DNA of 64,000 nucleotides from Rhizobium sp. WYJ-E13 (GTDB lineage: Bacteria > Pseudomonadota > Alphaproteobacteria > Rhizobiales > Rhizobiaceae), in the NCBI RefSeq assembly GCF_018987265.1, contig NZ_CP076853.1, positions 1,302,001 to 1,366,000 on the forward strand, written 5' to 3'. The notes under the pieces are model-generated. The model did not search any database. It saw only the letters and a list, made by a program, of their open reading frames with translations, and was not told where the DNA came from. The position numbers were made by a program, and so were the translations under genes. Positions 7,899 to 17,450 of this stretch are shown in pieces. The number at the start of each line of letters is the position of its first letter. The stretch's first letter is position 1.

Positions 7899-10388
7899 GT
7901 GCCAACATTTTCGCCTAGTCTTGAGAAGGCGCTCCATCAGGCACTGACCTTTGCCAACGAGCGGCACCATGAATATGCGACGCTCGAGCATCTGCTGCTC
8001 GCCCTGATCGACGATGCCGATGCGGCTGCGGTCATGGGTGCCTGCAATGTCGACCTCGACGCGCTCCGCAAAACGCTTCTGGAATATGTCGATAACGAAC
8101 TCTCCAACCTGGTCACCGGTTATGACGAGGACTCCAAGCCGACGTCAGGCTTCCAGCGAGTCATTCAGCGCGCGGTGATCCATGTCCAGTCTTCCGGCCG
8201 CGAGGAAGTGACCGGCGCCAACGTGCTCGTCGCGATCTTCGCCGAGCGCGAGAGCCATGCTGCCTATTTCCTGCAGGAGCAGGAAATGACCCGCTACGAC
8301 GCCGTCAACTACATCTCCCACGGCATCGGCAAGCGTCCCGGCGTATCCGAAAGCCGTCCACCGCGCGGCGCTGAGGACGAGTCCGAGTCCAAGCCAACCG
8401 CACGCGGTAACGAGGAAGAAAGCGGGCCGAAGAAGCAGCAGGATGCACTGAAGGCCTACTGCGTGAACCTCAACGAGAAGGCCAAGGGCGGCAAGATCGA
8501 CCCGTTGATAGGCCGTAACGCCGAGGTGAACCGGACCATCCAGATCCTGTGCCGTCGCTCCAAGAACAACCCGCTCTATGTCGGTGACCCAGGCGTCGGT
8601 AAAACGGCGATTGCCGAAGGTCTTGCCAAGCGCATCGTCGAAGGCAAGGTTCCGGAAGCTCTGGCCGATGCCACGATCTTTTCGCTGGATATGGGCACGC
8701 TGCTCGCCGGCACGCGATATCGCGGTGACTTCGAAGAGCGCCTTAAGCAGGTCGTCAAGGAACTGGAAGAATATCCGGGTGCCGTTCTCTTCATCGACGA
8801 AATCCACACCGTCATCGGTGCAGGTGCGACGTCGGGTGGGGCCATGGATGCCTCGAACCTCTTGAAGCCGGCCCTGTCTTCGGGTGCGATCCGCTGCATC
8901 GGTTCGACCACCTACAAGGAATACCGCCAATTCTTCGAAAAGGATCGGGCTCTGGTCCGCCGCTTCCAGAAGATCGATGTCAATGAGCCGTCGATCGATG
9001 ATGCGATCGAGATCATGAAGGGCCTGAAGCCCTATTTCGAAGAATACCACCACTTGCGCTATTCGAACGAGGCGATCAAGACCGCTGTCGAGCTCTCGGC
9101 TCGCTACATCTCGGACCGCAAGCTGCCGGACAAGGCGATCGATGTCATCGACGAGACGGGTGCGGCCCAGATGTTGCTGCCACCGTCCAGGCGCCGCAAG
9201 CTGATCACCGAAAAGGAGATCGAAGCGACGATTGCGACGATGGCCCGCATCCCTGCAAAGACGGTGTCGAAGGACGACGAAGCCGTTCTCGCCAATCTCG
9301 AGCAGGAACTGCGCTCGGTCGTCTATGGTCAGGATGTGGCGATCGAAGCCCTGTCCACCTCGATCAAGCTGGCCCGGGCCGGCCTGCGTGAACCGAACAA
9401 GCCGATCGGCGCCTATGTCTTCTCTGGTCCCACGGGCGTCGGCAAGACGGAAGTTGCCAAGCAGCTTGCCGCCTCTCTGGGTGTCGAGATGCTGCGCTTC
9501 GATATGTCGGAATACATGGAGCGCCATACGGTTTCCCGTCTGCTCGGTGCACCTCCCGGCTATGTCGGCTTCGACCAGGGCGGCCTGTTGACCGATGGCG
9601 TTGACCAGCATCCGCATTGCGTGGTGCTGCTGGACGAAATCGAGAAGGCGCATCCGGATATCTACAATATCCTGCTGCAGGTCATGGACCACGGCACGCT
9701 GACCGACCATAACGGCAAGAAGATCGACTTCCGCAACGTCATCCTGATCATGACGACCAATGCGGGTGCTTCGGAAATGGCCAAGGCCGCCATTGGCTTC
9801 GGTTCGTCCAAGCGCACCGGTGAAGATGAAGAGGCGCTGACCCGCCTGTTCACGCCGGAATTCCGCAACCGTCTCGACGCGATCATCCCGTTCGCGGCGC
9901 TGCCGACGGCCGTTATCCATAAGGTCGTACAGAAGTTCATCATGCAGCTGGAAGCTCAGCTCTCCGAACGTAACGTCACGTTCGACCTGCACGAGGATGC
10001 GATCGCCTGGCTGTCCGAAAAGGGTTACGACGAGAAGATGGGTGCCCGCCCACTGTCCCGCGTGATCCAGGAAAACATCAAGAAGCCGCTGGCGAACGAG
10101 ATCCTATTCGGCAAGCTGAAGAAGGGCGGCGTCGTCAACGTCACCGTCGGTCCCAAGGAAGACGGCAAGCCAGGTCTTATTCTGGAAGCCATTCCGGAAA
10201 CGGCGCCGATCAAGCCGAAGCCGGAGGCCGAGCTGGTTCATCCGGAAGCGGCTCACGAGGATGATGGCGAGCTGAAGACCAAGCCGGTCAAGAAGACGAA
10301 GGCCAAGACCGTGCCGCGGCCTGAACCGGAAGTCCGCGACGCGCCTAAGAAGGGCTCGACCGTTCCGAAAGTTCCTCGAAAGAAATAG
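7899..10388 (+). CDS. clpA: ATP-dependent Clp protease ATP-binding subunit ClpA
   Basis: An 829-residue AAA+ unfoldase. The double Clp_N domain is at about 1-140, the first AAA module has Walker A GDPGVGKT (229-236) and Walker B LFIDEI (297-302), and the second has GPTGVGKT (510-517) and VLLDEI (576-581). IGFG at 632-635 matches the ClpP-docking loop. The last ~60 residues form a Lys/Pro/Glu-rich tail beyond the usual ClpA end. The GTG start at 7899 follows GTGAGG and gives the normal N-terminus [12 protein letters not shown]; a start at 7839 would overlap clpS in another frame. Confidence 0.96.
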   Translation: MPTFSPSLEKALHQALTFANERHHEYATLEHLLLALIDDADAAAVMGACNVDLDALRKTLLEYVDNELSNLVTGYDEDSKPTSGFQRVIQRAVIHVQSSGREEVTGANVLVAIFAERESHAAYFLQEQEMTRYDAVNYISHGIGKRPGVSESRPPRGAEDESESKPTARGNEEESGPKKQQDALKAYCVNLNEKAKGGKIDPLIGRNAEVNRTIQILCRRSKNNPLYVGDPGVGKTAIAEGLAKRIVEGKVPEALADATIFSLDMGTLLAGTRYRGDFEERLKQVVKELEEYPGAVLFIDEIHTVIGAGATSGGAMDASNLLKPALSSGAIRCIGSTTYKEYRQFFEKDRALVRRFQKIDVNEPSIDDAIEIMKGLKPYFEEYHHLRYSNEAIKTAVELSARYISDRKLPDKAIDVIDETGAAQMLLPPSRRRKLITEKEIEATIATMARIPAKTVSKDDEAVLANLEQELRSVVYGQDVAIEALSTSIKLARAGLREPNKPIGAYVFSGPTGVGKTEVAKQLAASLGVEMLRFDMSEYMERHTVSRLLGAPPGYVGFDQGGLLTDGVDQHPHCVVLLDEIEKAHPDIYNILLQVMDHGTLTDHNGKKIDFRNVILIMTTNAGASEMAKAAIGFGSSKRTGEDEEALTRLFTPEFRNRLDAIIPFAALPTAVIHKVVQKFIMQLEAQLSERNVTFDLHEDAIAWLSEKGYDEKMGARPLSRVIQENIKKPLANEILFGKLKKGGVVNVTVGPKEDGKPGLILEAIPETAPIKPKPEAELVHPEAAHEDDGELKTKPVKKTKAKTVPRPEPEVRDAPKKGSTVPKVPRKK

Positions 10389-10407
10389 GCTTCGGGTGAA
10401 ATACGCG

Positions 10408-10435
10408 AAAAGGCCGCTGCGAAGCGGCCTTTTTG
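10408..10435. terminator. Bidirectional terminator between clpA and HIT gene
   Basis: AAAAGGCCGCT-type arm (10408-10418) pairs with AGCGGCCTTT (10423-10433) around GCGA. T tracts on both strands serve clpA and, in part, the converging HIT gene. Confidence 0.88.
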
Positions 10436-10464
10436 CTTGCTGTATATGTCAAGGTTTTGCGTCG

Positions 10465-10893
10465 TTACGCAAGTTCCGCCTTGATCTTCTCCGCATTGGC
10501 TGCGAGCACCGCACCGTCCTCCATCTTGCCGGAATGCGGCTTCAGCGCCACGCCCTCATGCCGCGGGATGACATGGAAATGCAGGTGGAAAACCGTCTGG
10601 CCTGCGGCCGGCTCGTTGAACTGGGCGATGAAGACGCCGTCGGCATCGAAGGCTTCTTTCACCGCATTGGCGACCTTCTGGACGACGGTGATTGTATGAG
10701 AGAGCGAAGCCGGATCGGCGTCGAAGATATTGCGGGAAGGTGCCTTCGGCAGGACCAGAACATGGCCCGGCGCTTGCGGCATCACATCCATGAAGACGAC
10801 CGTCTCGTCGTCCTCGTAGACGCGATGCGACGGGATCTCGCCGCGCAGGATCTTGGCGAAGATGTTGTTGTCGTCATAGGCGGCGCTGGTCAT
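10465..10893 (-). CDS. HIT family hydrolase
   Basis: A 142-residue histidine-triad protein. The catalytic HxHxH is H103-L-H105-F-H107 in HLHFHVIP, and the N-terminal DNNIFAKILRGEIP segment is typical of the HINT/HIT branch. Such enzymes hydrolyse nucleoside phosphoramidates or dinucleotides; the physiological substrate is unknown. The ATG is preceded by GAGGAGATTT on the minus strand, a good ribosome site. It lies 54 bases downstream of the DUF482 gene and probably ends the four-gene minus-strand cluster. Confidence 0.93.
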   Translation of the reverse strand: MTSAAYDDNNIFAKILRGEIPSHRVYEDDETVVFMDVMPQAPGHVLVLPKAPSRNIFDADPASLSHTITVVQKVANAVKEAFDADGVFIAQFNEPAAGQTVFHLHFHVIPRHEGVALKPHSGKMEDGAVLAANAEKIKAELA

Positions 10894-10947
10894 GGCGAAA
10901 TCTCCTCGTGCTTTCCTTGATCGCGTAGCGCGGCGGAGCCAAGCGCG

Positions 10948-12150
10948 TCAATCCTCCTGCAGCCGTTCGCCCTTGCGGAAGGGAGTGTGTTCACTCAGCA
11001 TCTCATTCATGTACTCGACATCCTCCCGCTCGCGCTCGAGATAGTCGGCAACCGCACGGCGCAGTCCCGCATGGGCGATATAGTGGGCCGAATGTGTCGT
11101 CACCGGCAGATAGCCGCGCGCAAGCTTATGTTCGCCCTGAGCGCCGGCCTCCACTTTCTTGAGGCCTTTTTCCAGCGCGAAATCGATGGCCTGATGATAG
11201 CAGACCTCGAAATGCAGGTAGGGATGATCTTCGATGCAGCCCCAGTGCCGCCCGTAGAGCGTATCGCCGCCGACGAAATTGATGGCGCCTGCCACATAGC
11301 GGCCGTCGCGCTTCGCCATGACGAGCAGGATATCGTCGGCCATGCGCTCGCCGATCAGCGAGTAGAATTTGCGCGTCAGATAGGGGCGGCCCCATTTGCG
11401 GCCGCCGGTGTCCATGTAGAAGGCGAAGAACTGATCCCAGATGTCTTCGGTCAGGTCTTTTCCGGTCAGCCAGTCGATGGTGATGCCATTTTCAACCGCC
11501 GTCCGACGCTCCTTGCGCAATGCCTTGCGCTTGCGGGAGGCAAGCGTTTCCAGGAACTCATCGTGGTCGGCATAGCCTTCATTGATGAAATGGAACTGCT
11601 TGTCTGTGCGATGGAGATAGCCATCGGTCTCGAAGACCGGCATCTCGTCCTCTGGCACGAAGGTGATATGGGCCGAGGAAATATCGAGACGGCGCACGAC
11701 CTCCTTGAGGCTTTCCGCCATGGCATTCTGAACTGGCAGTCTTGTAAATCCTTCGGCCACGAGCAGGCGAGGGCCGGTTGCGGGCGTGAAAGGGATCGAG
11801 CATTGCAGCTTCGGGTAATAGCTGCCACCGGCCCGTTCGAAAGCGTCGGCCCAGCCGTGGTCGAAGACATATTCGCCCTGGCTGTGGTTCTTGAGATAGC
11901 CGGGCAGGGCACCGACCAGTTCACCCTTGTCCGTTTCCAGAAGCATGTGATGGCCGAGCCAGCCGGTCTGTGCCGTGGCCGAGCCGGATTCTTCCAGCGA
12001 CGAGAGAAAGGCATGCGAAACGAAGGGGTTATAGGCGATGATATCGCACGCCTTCGATGCTCCCGAAAGCCTGGACCAGCGCTCTGGGGAAATCGCAGTG
12101 AATGATCGCTCGATGCGAATGGAAAGTTCGTCTGACGATTCGTCTGTCAT
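10948..12150 (-). CDS. DUF482/FemAB-like GNAT acyltransferase
   Basis: A 400-residue protein of the peptidogalycan-type DUF482 family, a GNAT-fold relative of FemAB. Conserved features include GHHMLLETD, GYLKNHSQGEYVFDHGWADAFERAG (given here as landmarks around residues 85-125), RKRKALRKERR near 205-215 and GRHWGCIEDHPYLHFEVCYHQ near 300-320. Family members are suspected to transfer acyl or aminoacyl groups, but no reaction is established. The start at 12150 (MTDESSDEL) is preferred to a longer frame reaching 12258 that would overlap the upstream ugpQ. Confidence 0.8.
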   Translation of the reverse strand: MTDESSDELSIRIERSFTAISPERWSRLSGASKACDIIAYNPFVSHAFLSSLEESGSATAQTGWLGHHMLLETDKGELVGALPGYLKNHSQGEYVFDHGWADAFERAGGSYYPKLQCSIPFTPATGPRLLVAEGFTRLPVQNAMAESLKEVVRRLDISSAHITFVPEDEMPVFETDGYLHRTDKQFHFINEGYADHDEFLETLASRKRKALRKERRTAVENGITIDWLTGKDLTEDIWDQFFAFYMDTGGRKWGRPYLTRKFYSLIGERMADDILLVMAKRDGRYVAGAINFVGGDTLYGRHWGCIEDHPYLHFEVCYHQAIDFALEKGLKKVEAGAQGEHKLARGYLPVTTHSAHYIAHAGLRRAVADYLEREREDVEYMNEMLSEHTPFRKGERLQED

Positions 12151-12226
12151 GAAGCAAATGCGAAGCCGTTGGGGAGGGAGTGGGCTCCCTCCCAGTCTGC
12201 GCACGATCTTGTCGAAAAAGCGAGCG

Positions 12227-12946
12227 TCAAACCGCCGCGCGTGGATCGAAGCCCTCAAAAGTCATCTGGTCGGCGTTCTCGAAAGTCTGCTTGCGAGCCT
12301 CACTGTCGCGCACCGTCCAGGTGATGACCGGAACGCCCTTTTCGCGCTGAGCCGTGATGAACGGGTTCGGCAGGTCCGCATAATAATAGGAGACGAAATC
12401 GAGGCCGATTTCCATCGCCTTCTCGTGCTCGGCATATTCTTCCTCCGTGTTGCCGTTGGCCGTTAGCCCGAGCGGGTAGGGGGTATCAAGCTGTTTCAGG
12501 TCCTTCAGCAGCCAATGGTCGAAGCTCATCAGCGCAACCTTGCCTTCATAGCCCTCGAGGACTTCGAGAACGGCTTCGGCAAAGCCCTCGTCGTCGGCTT
12601 CGCGGCCCTTGAGTTCCAGCACCAGTGGCACTTTGCCCTGCACGAGCGCGAGAAGCTGCTTCAGCGTCGGTATTTTGTCCTTCGTGCCGCCGACGGCAAT
12701 CAGACCGAGTTCTTGGGAGGTCCGTTCCCGCACGTCGCCCTTGAGGTTGCAGAGGCGTTCCAGATCTTCATCATGGAAGATGACCGGCACACCATCCGAG
12801 GCGTAATGCAGGTCGCATTCGATGGCAAAGCCTGCTTCGACGGCACGCGAGAAGGCCGACAGCGTATTTTCCCAGACGACATTGTTGAGGTCATGATAGC
12901 CGCGGTGCGCAACCGGCAGCTCTTTGATCCATGAGGCATTCGTCAT
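12227..12946 (-). CDS. ugpQ: Glycerophosphodiester phosphodiesterase
   Basis: A 239-residue GDPD-family enzyme releasing glycerol-3-phosphate from glycerophosphodiesters. The catalytic pair H14-R15 (VAHRGYHD), E43 and D45 (IECDLHY) and H58 (IFHDE) are all present, with WENTLSAF between. No signal peptide, so it is cytosolic. Its start codon shares one base with the stop of the RidA-like gene (TAATG), pointing to translational coupling. The symbol follows the closest well-known family member; an ugp transporter is not in view. Confidence 0.88.
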   Translation of the reverse strand: MTNASWIKELPVAHRGYHDLNNVVWENTLSAFSRAVEAGFAIECDLHYASDGVPVIFHDEDLERLCNLKGDVRERTSQELGLIAVGGTKDKIPTLKQLLALVQGKVPLVLELKGREADDEGFAEAVLEVLEGYEGKVALMSFDHWLLKDLKQLDTPYPLGLTANGNTEEEYAEHEKAMEIGLDFVSYYYADLPNPFITAQREKGVPVITWTVRDSEARKQTFENADQMTFEGFDPRAAV

Positions 12947-13413
12947 TATGCGATTTCCATGATAGCATCGATCTCGACTGCGGCATTGAGCGGCAGAGCA
13001 GCCATGCCGACGGCAGCGCGGGCATGTTTGCCGGCTTCGCCGAGCACGCCGGCGATCAGGTTCGATGCGCCGTTGATGACGAGGTGCTGCTCGACGAAAT
13101 CAGGTGCAGAGGCAACGAAACCGTTGAGCTTGATGACGCGGCGGATACGGCCGAGATCGCCCCCAAGCGCTGCTTTTGCCTGAGCGAGGATGTTGATGGC
13201 GCAAAGTTCTGCAGCACGCTGACCGGCGGCGACGTCGACGGTCTTGCCGAGGTGGCCGGAGATCGCGACTTTGCCGCCTTCCAGCGGCAACTGGCCGGAA
13301 ATAGTGAGAAGATTGCCGCTGATGACATAGGGGACATAATTGGCGGCAGGTGCGGCAGCTTCGGGCAGGGTTATCCCCATTTCCGACAGGCGCGTGGCGA
13401 TTTGATCGGACAT
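12946..13413 (-). CDS. RidA/YjgF-like protein
   Basis: A 155-residue protein of the RidA/YjgF/Rid superfamily. ISGNLLTISGQLPLEGG, then GRIRRVIKLNGFVAS and the closing GMAALPLNAAVEIDAIMEIA are typical. The length and the absence of a clear RidA arginine in the usual C-terminal VP-R-motif suggest a Rid6/7-like branch rather than classic RidA imine deaminase. Start at 13413 (MSDQIATRL) is chosen; an upstream ATG at 13437 adds eight residues. It heads the minus-strand cluster. Confidence 0.85.
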   Translation of the reverse strand: MSDQIATRLSEMGITLPEAAAPAANYVPYVISGNLLTISGQLPLEGGKVAISGHLGKTVDVAAGQRAAELCAINILAQAKAALGGDLGRIRRVIKLNGFVASAPDFVEQHLVINGASNLIAGVLGEAGKHARAAVGMAALPLNAAVEIDAIMEIA

Positions 13414-13563
13414 TTTCGTCTCCGCTTTTGTTGTCAATTCTTCAAAAATTATGCATCAAGACTAGAATCTTTAATGTGACAGTTTCGAGCCTCGACTTGG
13501 CTGCCTCTATTTGGCCGAAACGGTTCTTATAACATCGCGGACGAGTCCAACAGGAGTTAATGA

Positions 13564-14403
13564 ATGTTCCGATCGTCACTTGCCGCTCTTCTTCTCGCAA
13601 GCGTTTCCGCCAATGTTTCGGCGGCCGCGCCGGCGACGAGCGCTGCGATCGCGACCGGGCTCGTCGCTCACCGCGCCGTCTACGACCTGGAACTGAAGGA
13701 CGCCTCGGACCGTTCCGGCATCTCCTCCATGTACGGCCGCATGGTCTATGAGTTCGATGGCAATTACTGTGAAGGCTTCACCACGAATTTCCGCTTCGTC
13801 ACCCAGATCGACACCGGCGACAGCGTGCGTGTCAGCGACCAGCAGACCAAGACCTTCGAAAGCCTGAAGGACGGCAAGTTCACCTTCGATACCAAGTCTT
13901 TCACCGACGATCAGCTCGACAAGGAAGTCAACGGCGCGGCTCAGGATAAGCCGGAAGGCGTGAAGGTCGACCTGACGCAGCCAGCCAGCCGTGAACTGCA
14001 GCTCGAGGAAAGCCGTTTTCCGACCGAGCACATGCTCGACGTCATCCAGAACGCCAAAGATGGCAAGCGCTTCTTCGAGGCTCGCGTTTTCGACGGCTCC
14101 GACGACGGCGACAAATCCCTTGTCACTACGACCATTGTCGGCAAGCAGGAGACCCCTGTCACAGATGAGGCCGATGCCGGCAATGCCGGCCAGTTCGCCA
14201 AGTCGTCCTTCTGGCCGGTGACGATCTCTTATTTCAACGAGAACGCCAAATCGGACACGCTGCCGGTCTACCGCATGTCGTTCAAGCTCTATGAGAACGG
14301 CATCACGCGCGACTTGACGATGGACTACGGTGATTTCGTCCTGACCGGCAAGCTCGCCAAGCTTGAGCTTCTCGACAAGAAGGCTGCGCCGGCCTGCCAC
14401 TGA
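13564..14403 (+). CDS. eipB: Periplasmic envelope-integrity protein, EipB/DUF1849 family
   Basis: A 279-residue exported protein with a signal peptide (about residues 1-20, ending VSA). The body HRAVYDLELKDASDRSGI and CEGFTTNFRFVTQ marks the DUF1849 family, whose Brucella member EipB is a spiral-shaped periplasmic beta protein needed for envelope integrity. Only two cysteines occur in the whole protein, C69 and C278, consistent with the disulfide that closes the fold in the family. AGGAG lies 6-7 bases before the ATG. It is divergent from the RidA-like gene. Confidence 0.88.
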   Translation: MFRSSLAALLLASVSANVSAAAPATSAAIATGLVAHRAVYDLELKDASDRSGISSMYGRMVYEFDGNYCEGFTTNFRFVTQIDTGDSVRVSDQQTKTFESLKDGKFTFDTKSFTDDQLDKEVNGAAQDKPEGVKVDLTQPASRELQLEESRFPTEHMLDVIQNAKDGKRFFEARVFDGSDDGDKSLVTTTIVGKQETPVTDEADAGNAGQFAKSSFWPVTISYFNENAKSDTLPVYRMSFKLYENGITRDLTMDYGDFVLTGKLAKLELLDKKAAPACH

Positions 14404-14648
14404 GGCGGCCTTCGCCGCAGGCCTGACCGGTACTGGCAGGCTGAGCCGATCGTCTCGATAATCGCACGCGGATCCAGATTTTTTGGCATAAGCCTTGCTT
14501 TTATGGCAAATCAAATGTAAGGCCACGCGCATTCCACACGTAAGGCATGGGATCGTCCGGGAGAAATCCGGCTTTTCCGCCCGGTGGCATCTTCAAAGAG
14601 GATGCTGTTCGCCTTGCGGAGGTTCAACCGGAAAAGGAGTAACAAGGC
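14404..14648 (+). other. rpsB promoter and structured leader
   Basis: No coding sequence is evident. A possible promoter is TTGGCA (14483-14488) with GCAAAT 17 bases on (14506-14511). The leader holds a CCGGG/CCCGG pair around 14558-14584 and an 8-bp stem, GCATCTTC (14587-14594) with GAGGATGC (14598-14605), closed by an AAA loop. AAAAGGAG precedes the rpsB start. The structure suggests S2 autoregulation but is unproven. Confidence 0.45.
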
Positions 14649-15416
14649 ATGGCATTGCCTGATTTTTCTATGCGCCAGCTGCTCGAAGCAGGCGTCCACT
14701 TCGGTCACCAGACGCATCGCTGGAACCCGAAGATGAAGCCGTACATTTTCGGCGATCGTAATAACATCCACATCATCGACCTGGCCCAGACCGTTCCGAT
14801 GCTGTCGCGCGCCCTGCAGGTCGTGTCCGACACCGTTGCTCGTGGCGGCCGCGTTCTCTTCGTCGGCACCAAGCGCCAGGCATCCGAGTTGATCGCTGAC
14901 TCGGCGAAGCGTTCTGCCCAGTACTACGTCAACTCGCGTTGGCTCGGCGGCATGATGACGAACTGGAAGACGATCTCCAACTCGATCCAGCGCCTGCGCA
15001 AGCTCGACGAAATCCTCAGTGCCGAGCAGTCCGGCTACTCCAAGAAGGAGCGCCTGAACCTCGAGCGCGAGCGCGAAAAGCTCGACAAGGCCCTCGGCGG
15101 TATCAAGGACATGGGCGGCACGCCGGATCTGATGTTCATCATCGACACCAACAAGGAAAAGATCGCGATCGACGAAGCCAAGCGCCTCGGCATCCCGGTC
15201 GTCGCCATCATCGACTCGAACTGCGATCCGGACCTGATCGACTATCCGATCCCGGGCAACGACGACGCCTCGCGCGCCATCGCTCTCTACTGCGACCTGA
15301 TCGCCCGCGCTGCCATCGACGGTATTGCCCGGCAGCAGAGCGCATCGGGCCGCGACCTCGGCGCCTCGACCGAAGTTCCGGTCGAGCCGGCGCTCGATGA
15401 GGCAGCCGACGCCTGA
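14649..15416 (+). CDS. rpsB: 30S ribosomal protein S2
   Basis: A 255-residue small-subunit protein. The N-terminus [20 protein letters not shown], followed by [14 protein letters not shown] and later [13 protein letters not shown], is diagnostic of S2. S2 joins the 30S subunit late and bridges head and body near S1. The position ahead of tsf-pyrH-frr-uppS-cdsA is the standard bacterial order. The ribosome site AAAAGGAG is 9 bases before ATG. Confidence 0.98.
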   Translation: MALPDFSMRQLLEAGVHFGHQTHRWNPKMKPYIFGDRNNIHIIDLAQTVPMLSRALQVVSDTVARGGRVLFVGTKRQASELIADSAKRSAQYYVNSRWLGGMMTNWKTISNSIQRLRKLDEILSAEQSGYSKKERLNLEREREKLDKALGGIKDMGGTPDLMFIIDTNKEKIAIDEAKRLGIPVVAIIDSNCDPDLIDYPIPGNDDASRAIALYCDLIARAAIDGIARQQSASGRDLGASTEVPVEPALDEAADA

Positions 15417-15424
15417 TAAAGCGG

Positions 15425-15533
15425 GCGGAGCAATTCTCCGCTGAAGCTTGTGAAGATTGGGAAAGGCCGCTCGCGACTCTCTGAAGTTCGGCGGCCTTGC
15501 TCGTTTCCGGCGGAAGCGCACGCTGCTTTCGCC
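15425..15533 (+). promoter_or_regulatory. Series of hairpins between rpsB and tsf
   Basis: Three inverted repeats follow one another: GCGGAG/CTCCGC (15425-15441), AAGGCCGC/GCGGCCTT (15463-15498, 20-base loop) and a 9-bp stem GGCGGAAGC/GCTTTCGCC (15509-15533). None has a proper T tract. They may attenuate or process the transcript so that tsf is expressed differently from rpsB. Confidence 0.45.
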
Positions 15534-15654
15534 CCAAGAGTTTTGTTATGATGCGTCTTCATAACGCTGTCATACATACAGGTACATTTCGTGCCTCAAT
15601 CCGGTGCCGCACCGCGTTCAACGGGCCACCGTATAAACCGACAAGAGGAAGCTT

Positions 15655-16581
15655 ATGACCGAGATTACGGCTGCACTGGTGAAAGAACTGCGCGAAAAGT
15701 CTGGCGCAGGCATGATGGACTGCAAGAAGGCGCTGACCGAGACCAACGGCGATATCGAAGCCGCGATCGACTGGCTGCGCGCCAAGGGCATCTCCAAGGC
15801 CGACAAGAAGTCCGGCCGTGCCGCCGCTGAAGGCCTGGTCGCTATCGCTGGCGCCGGTCACAAGGCTGTCGTCATCGAGCTCAATTCCGAAACCGACTTC
15901 GTTGCCCGTAACGATGCCTTCCAGGACCTCGCACGCGGCGTCGCCGAAGTTGCGCTGTCCACCGACGGCACGGTCGAAGCCATTTCGGCTGCTACCTATC
16001 CCGCATCCGGCAAGCCGGTCGCCGACACCATCAAGGAAGCGATCGCAACCATTGGCGAAAACATGACGCTCCGTCGTGCCGCCAAGCTGGAAGTCGAGCA
16101 CGGTGTGGTGGCAACCTACATCCACAACGCTGCCGGCGACGGCATTGGCAAGCTCGGCGTTCTCGTCGCGCTGAAGTCCGTCGGCGACAAGGCCGTTCTG
16201 ACCTCGATCGGCCGCCAGGTTGCCATGCATATCGCGGCTACCAACCCGCTGGCGATCCGCGCCGAAGAAGTCGATGCTGCTGTGGCCGAGCGCGAACGCA
16301 ACGTCTTCATCGAGCAGTCCCGCGAATCCGGCAAGCCGGAAGCCATCATCGAAAAGATGGTGGAAGGCCGCATGCGTAAGTTCTTCGAGGAAGTCGCTCT
16401 TCTCTCGCAGTCTTTCGTCATCAACCCGGACTTGACGGTCGGCGCTGCGATCAAGGCAGCCGAGAAGGAAGCCGGCGCGCCGATCGAAATCACCGGCATG
16501 GCTCGCCTGCTCCTCGGCGAAGGCGTCGAGAAGGAAGAGACCGACTTCGCAGCCGAAGTTGCTGCTGTCGCCAAGGGCTGA
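15655..16581 (+). CDS. tsf: Translation elongation factor Ts
   Basis: A 308-residue guanine-nucleotide exchange factor for EF-Tu. The UBA-like N-terminus [20 protein letters not shown] and the catalytic TDFV at 80-83 ([13 protein letters not shown]) are present, and the two core subdomains follow. Length is normal for alphaproteobacteria. AGAGGAAGC gives a good ribosome site. It is separated from rpsB by 238 bases rich in hairpins. Confidence 0.98.
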   Translation: MTEITAALVKELREKSGAGMMDCKKALTETNGDIEAAIDWLRAKGISKADKKSGRAAAEGLVAIAGAGHKAVVIELNSETDFVARNDAFQDLARGVAEVALSTDGTVEAISAATYPASGKPVADTIKEAIATIGENMTLRRAAKLEVEHGVVATYIHNAAGDGIGKLGVLVALKSVGDKAVLTSIGRQVAMHIAATNPLAIRAEEVDAAVAERERNVFIEQSRESGKPEAIIEKMVEGRMRKFFEEVALLSQSFVINPDLTVGAAIKAAEKEAGAPIEITGMARLLLGEGVEKEETDFAAEVAAVAKG

Positions 16582-16605
16582 TCTTGCTGCCATATTTGGG
16601 AAAAC

Positions 16606-16639
16606 CGAAGGGCATCGCGTGACAACGCGATGCCCTTCG
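16606..16639 (+). terminator. 15-bp perfect hairpin between tsf and pyrH
   Basis: CGAAGGGCATCGCGT (16606-16620) pairs without mismatch to 16625-16639 around a GACA loop. The next bases are TGTATCGG, so there is no T tract. It may be a terminator-like pause, an RNase III site or a 3'-end stabiliser for the rpsB-tsf message. Confidence 0.6.
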
Positions 16640-16676
16640 TGTATCGGGCAATTGCGGCAATATACGAGGAGCCAAC

Positions 16677-17399
16677 ATGACGTCGGAGCCAATCTATAAA
16701 CGTGTTCTACTCAAGGCTTCCGGAGAAGCCATGATGGGTGCCCAGGGGTTCGGCATCGACGTTGCGGTGGCAGATCGCATCGCGTCCGACATTGCCGAGG
16801 CGAGGCACATGGGTGTCGAAGTCGGCGTCGTTATCGGCGGCGGTAACATCTTTCGCGGCGTGGCTGTTGCATCCAAGGGTGGTGATCGTGTCACCGGCGA
16901 TCACATGGGCATGCTCGGCACCGTTATCAACGCGCTGGCGCTGGCAACGTCGCTGCGCAAGCTGAACATCGATACGGTGGTTCTCTCGGCAATCTCCATG
17001 CCGGAAATCTGCGAAAGCTTCTCGCAGCGCGCGACCCTCTATCATCTGTCGCTTGGCAGAGTTGTGATTTTCGCCGGCGGCACTGGAAATCCCTTCTTCA
17101 CGACCGATTCCGCTGCCGCGCTTCGCGCCGCCGAAATGGGCGCTGAGGCAATCTTCAAGGGCACGCAGGTGGACGGCATCTATACAGCCGATCCGAAGAA
17201 GGATCCGGACGCGACCCGTTTCGACCATCTGAGCCATAAGGAGGTTTTGGACAGGGGCCTTGCCGTGATGGATGTCGCAGCCGTTGCGCTGGCGCGAGAA
17301 AATTCCATTCCGATCATCGTTTTCTCGATCCACGAGAAGGGGCGTTTCGGTGAAATCTTGACGGGCGGTGGTCTCAAGACCATCGTATCCGACAACTGA
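16677..17399 (+). CDS. pyrH: Uridylate kinase
   Basis: A 240-residue hexameric amino-acid-kinase-fold UMP kinase producing UDP. The KRVLLKASGEAMMG N-terminus, GVVIGGGNIFRG and the GTGNPFFTTDSAAALRA segment identify it; VDGIYTADPKKDP binds the nucleotide. Bacterial PyrH is distinct from eukaryotic UMP-CMP kinases and is feedback controlled by UTP and GTP. GAGGAGCC is the ribosome site. The order pyrH-frr is conserved. Confidence 0.98.
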   Translation: MTSEPIYKRVLLKASGEAMMGAQGFGIDVAVADRIASDIAEARHMGVEVGVVIGGGNIFRGVAVASKGGDRVTGDHMGMLGTVINALALATSLRKLNIDTVVLSAISMPEICESFSQRATLYHLSLGRVVIFAGGTGNPFFTTDSAAALRAAEMGAEAIFKGTQVDGIYTADPKKDPDATRFDHLSHKEVLDRGLAVMDVAAVALARENSIPIIVFSIHEKGRFGEILTGGGLKTIVSDN

Positions 17400-17450
17400 T
17401 AGGGAGCTGCGCCGCTGACGGCGCAAAACTTCTGAGACGGGAGCATAGAC

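Noticed and set aside
8145..9992. 615-codon open frame antisense to clpA
   Set aside because: Same explanation; composition is a reverse-strand shadow and ClpA on the plus strand is certain.
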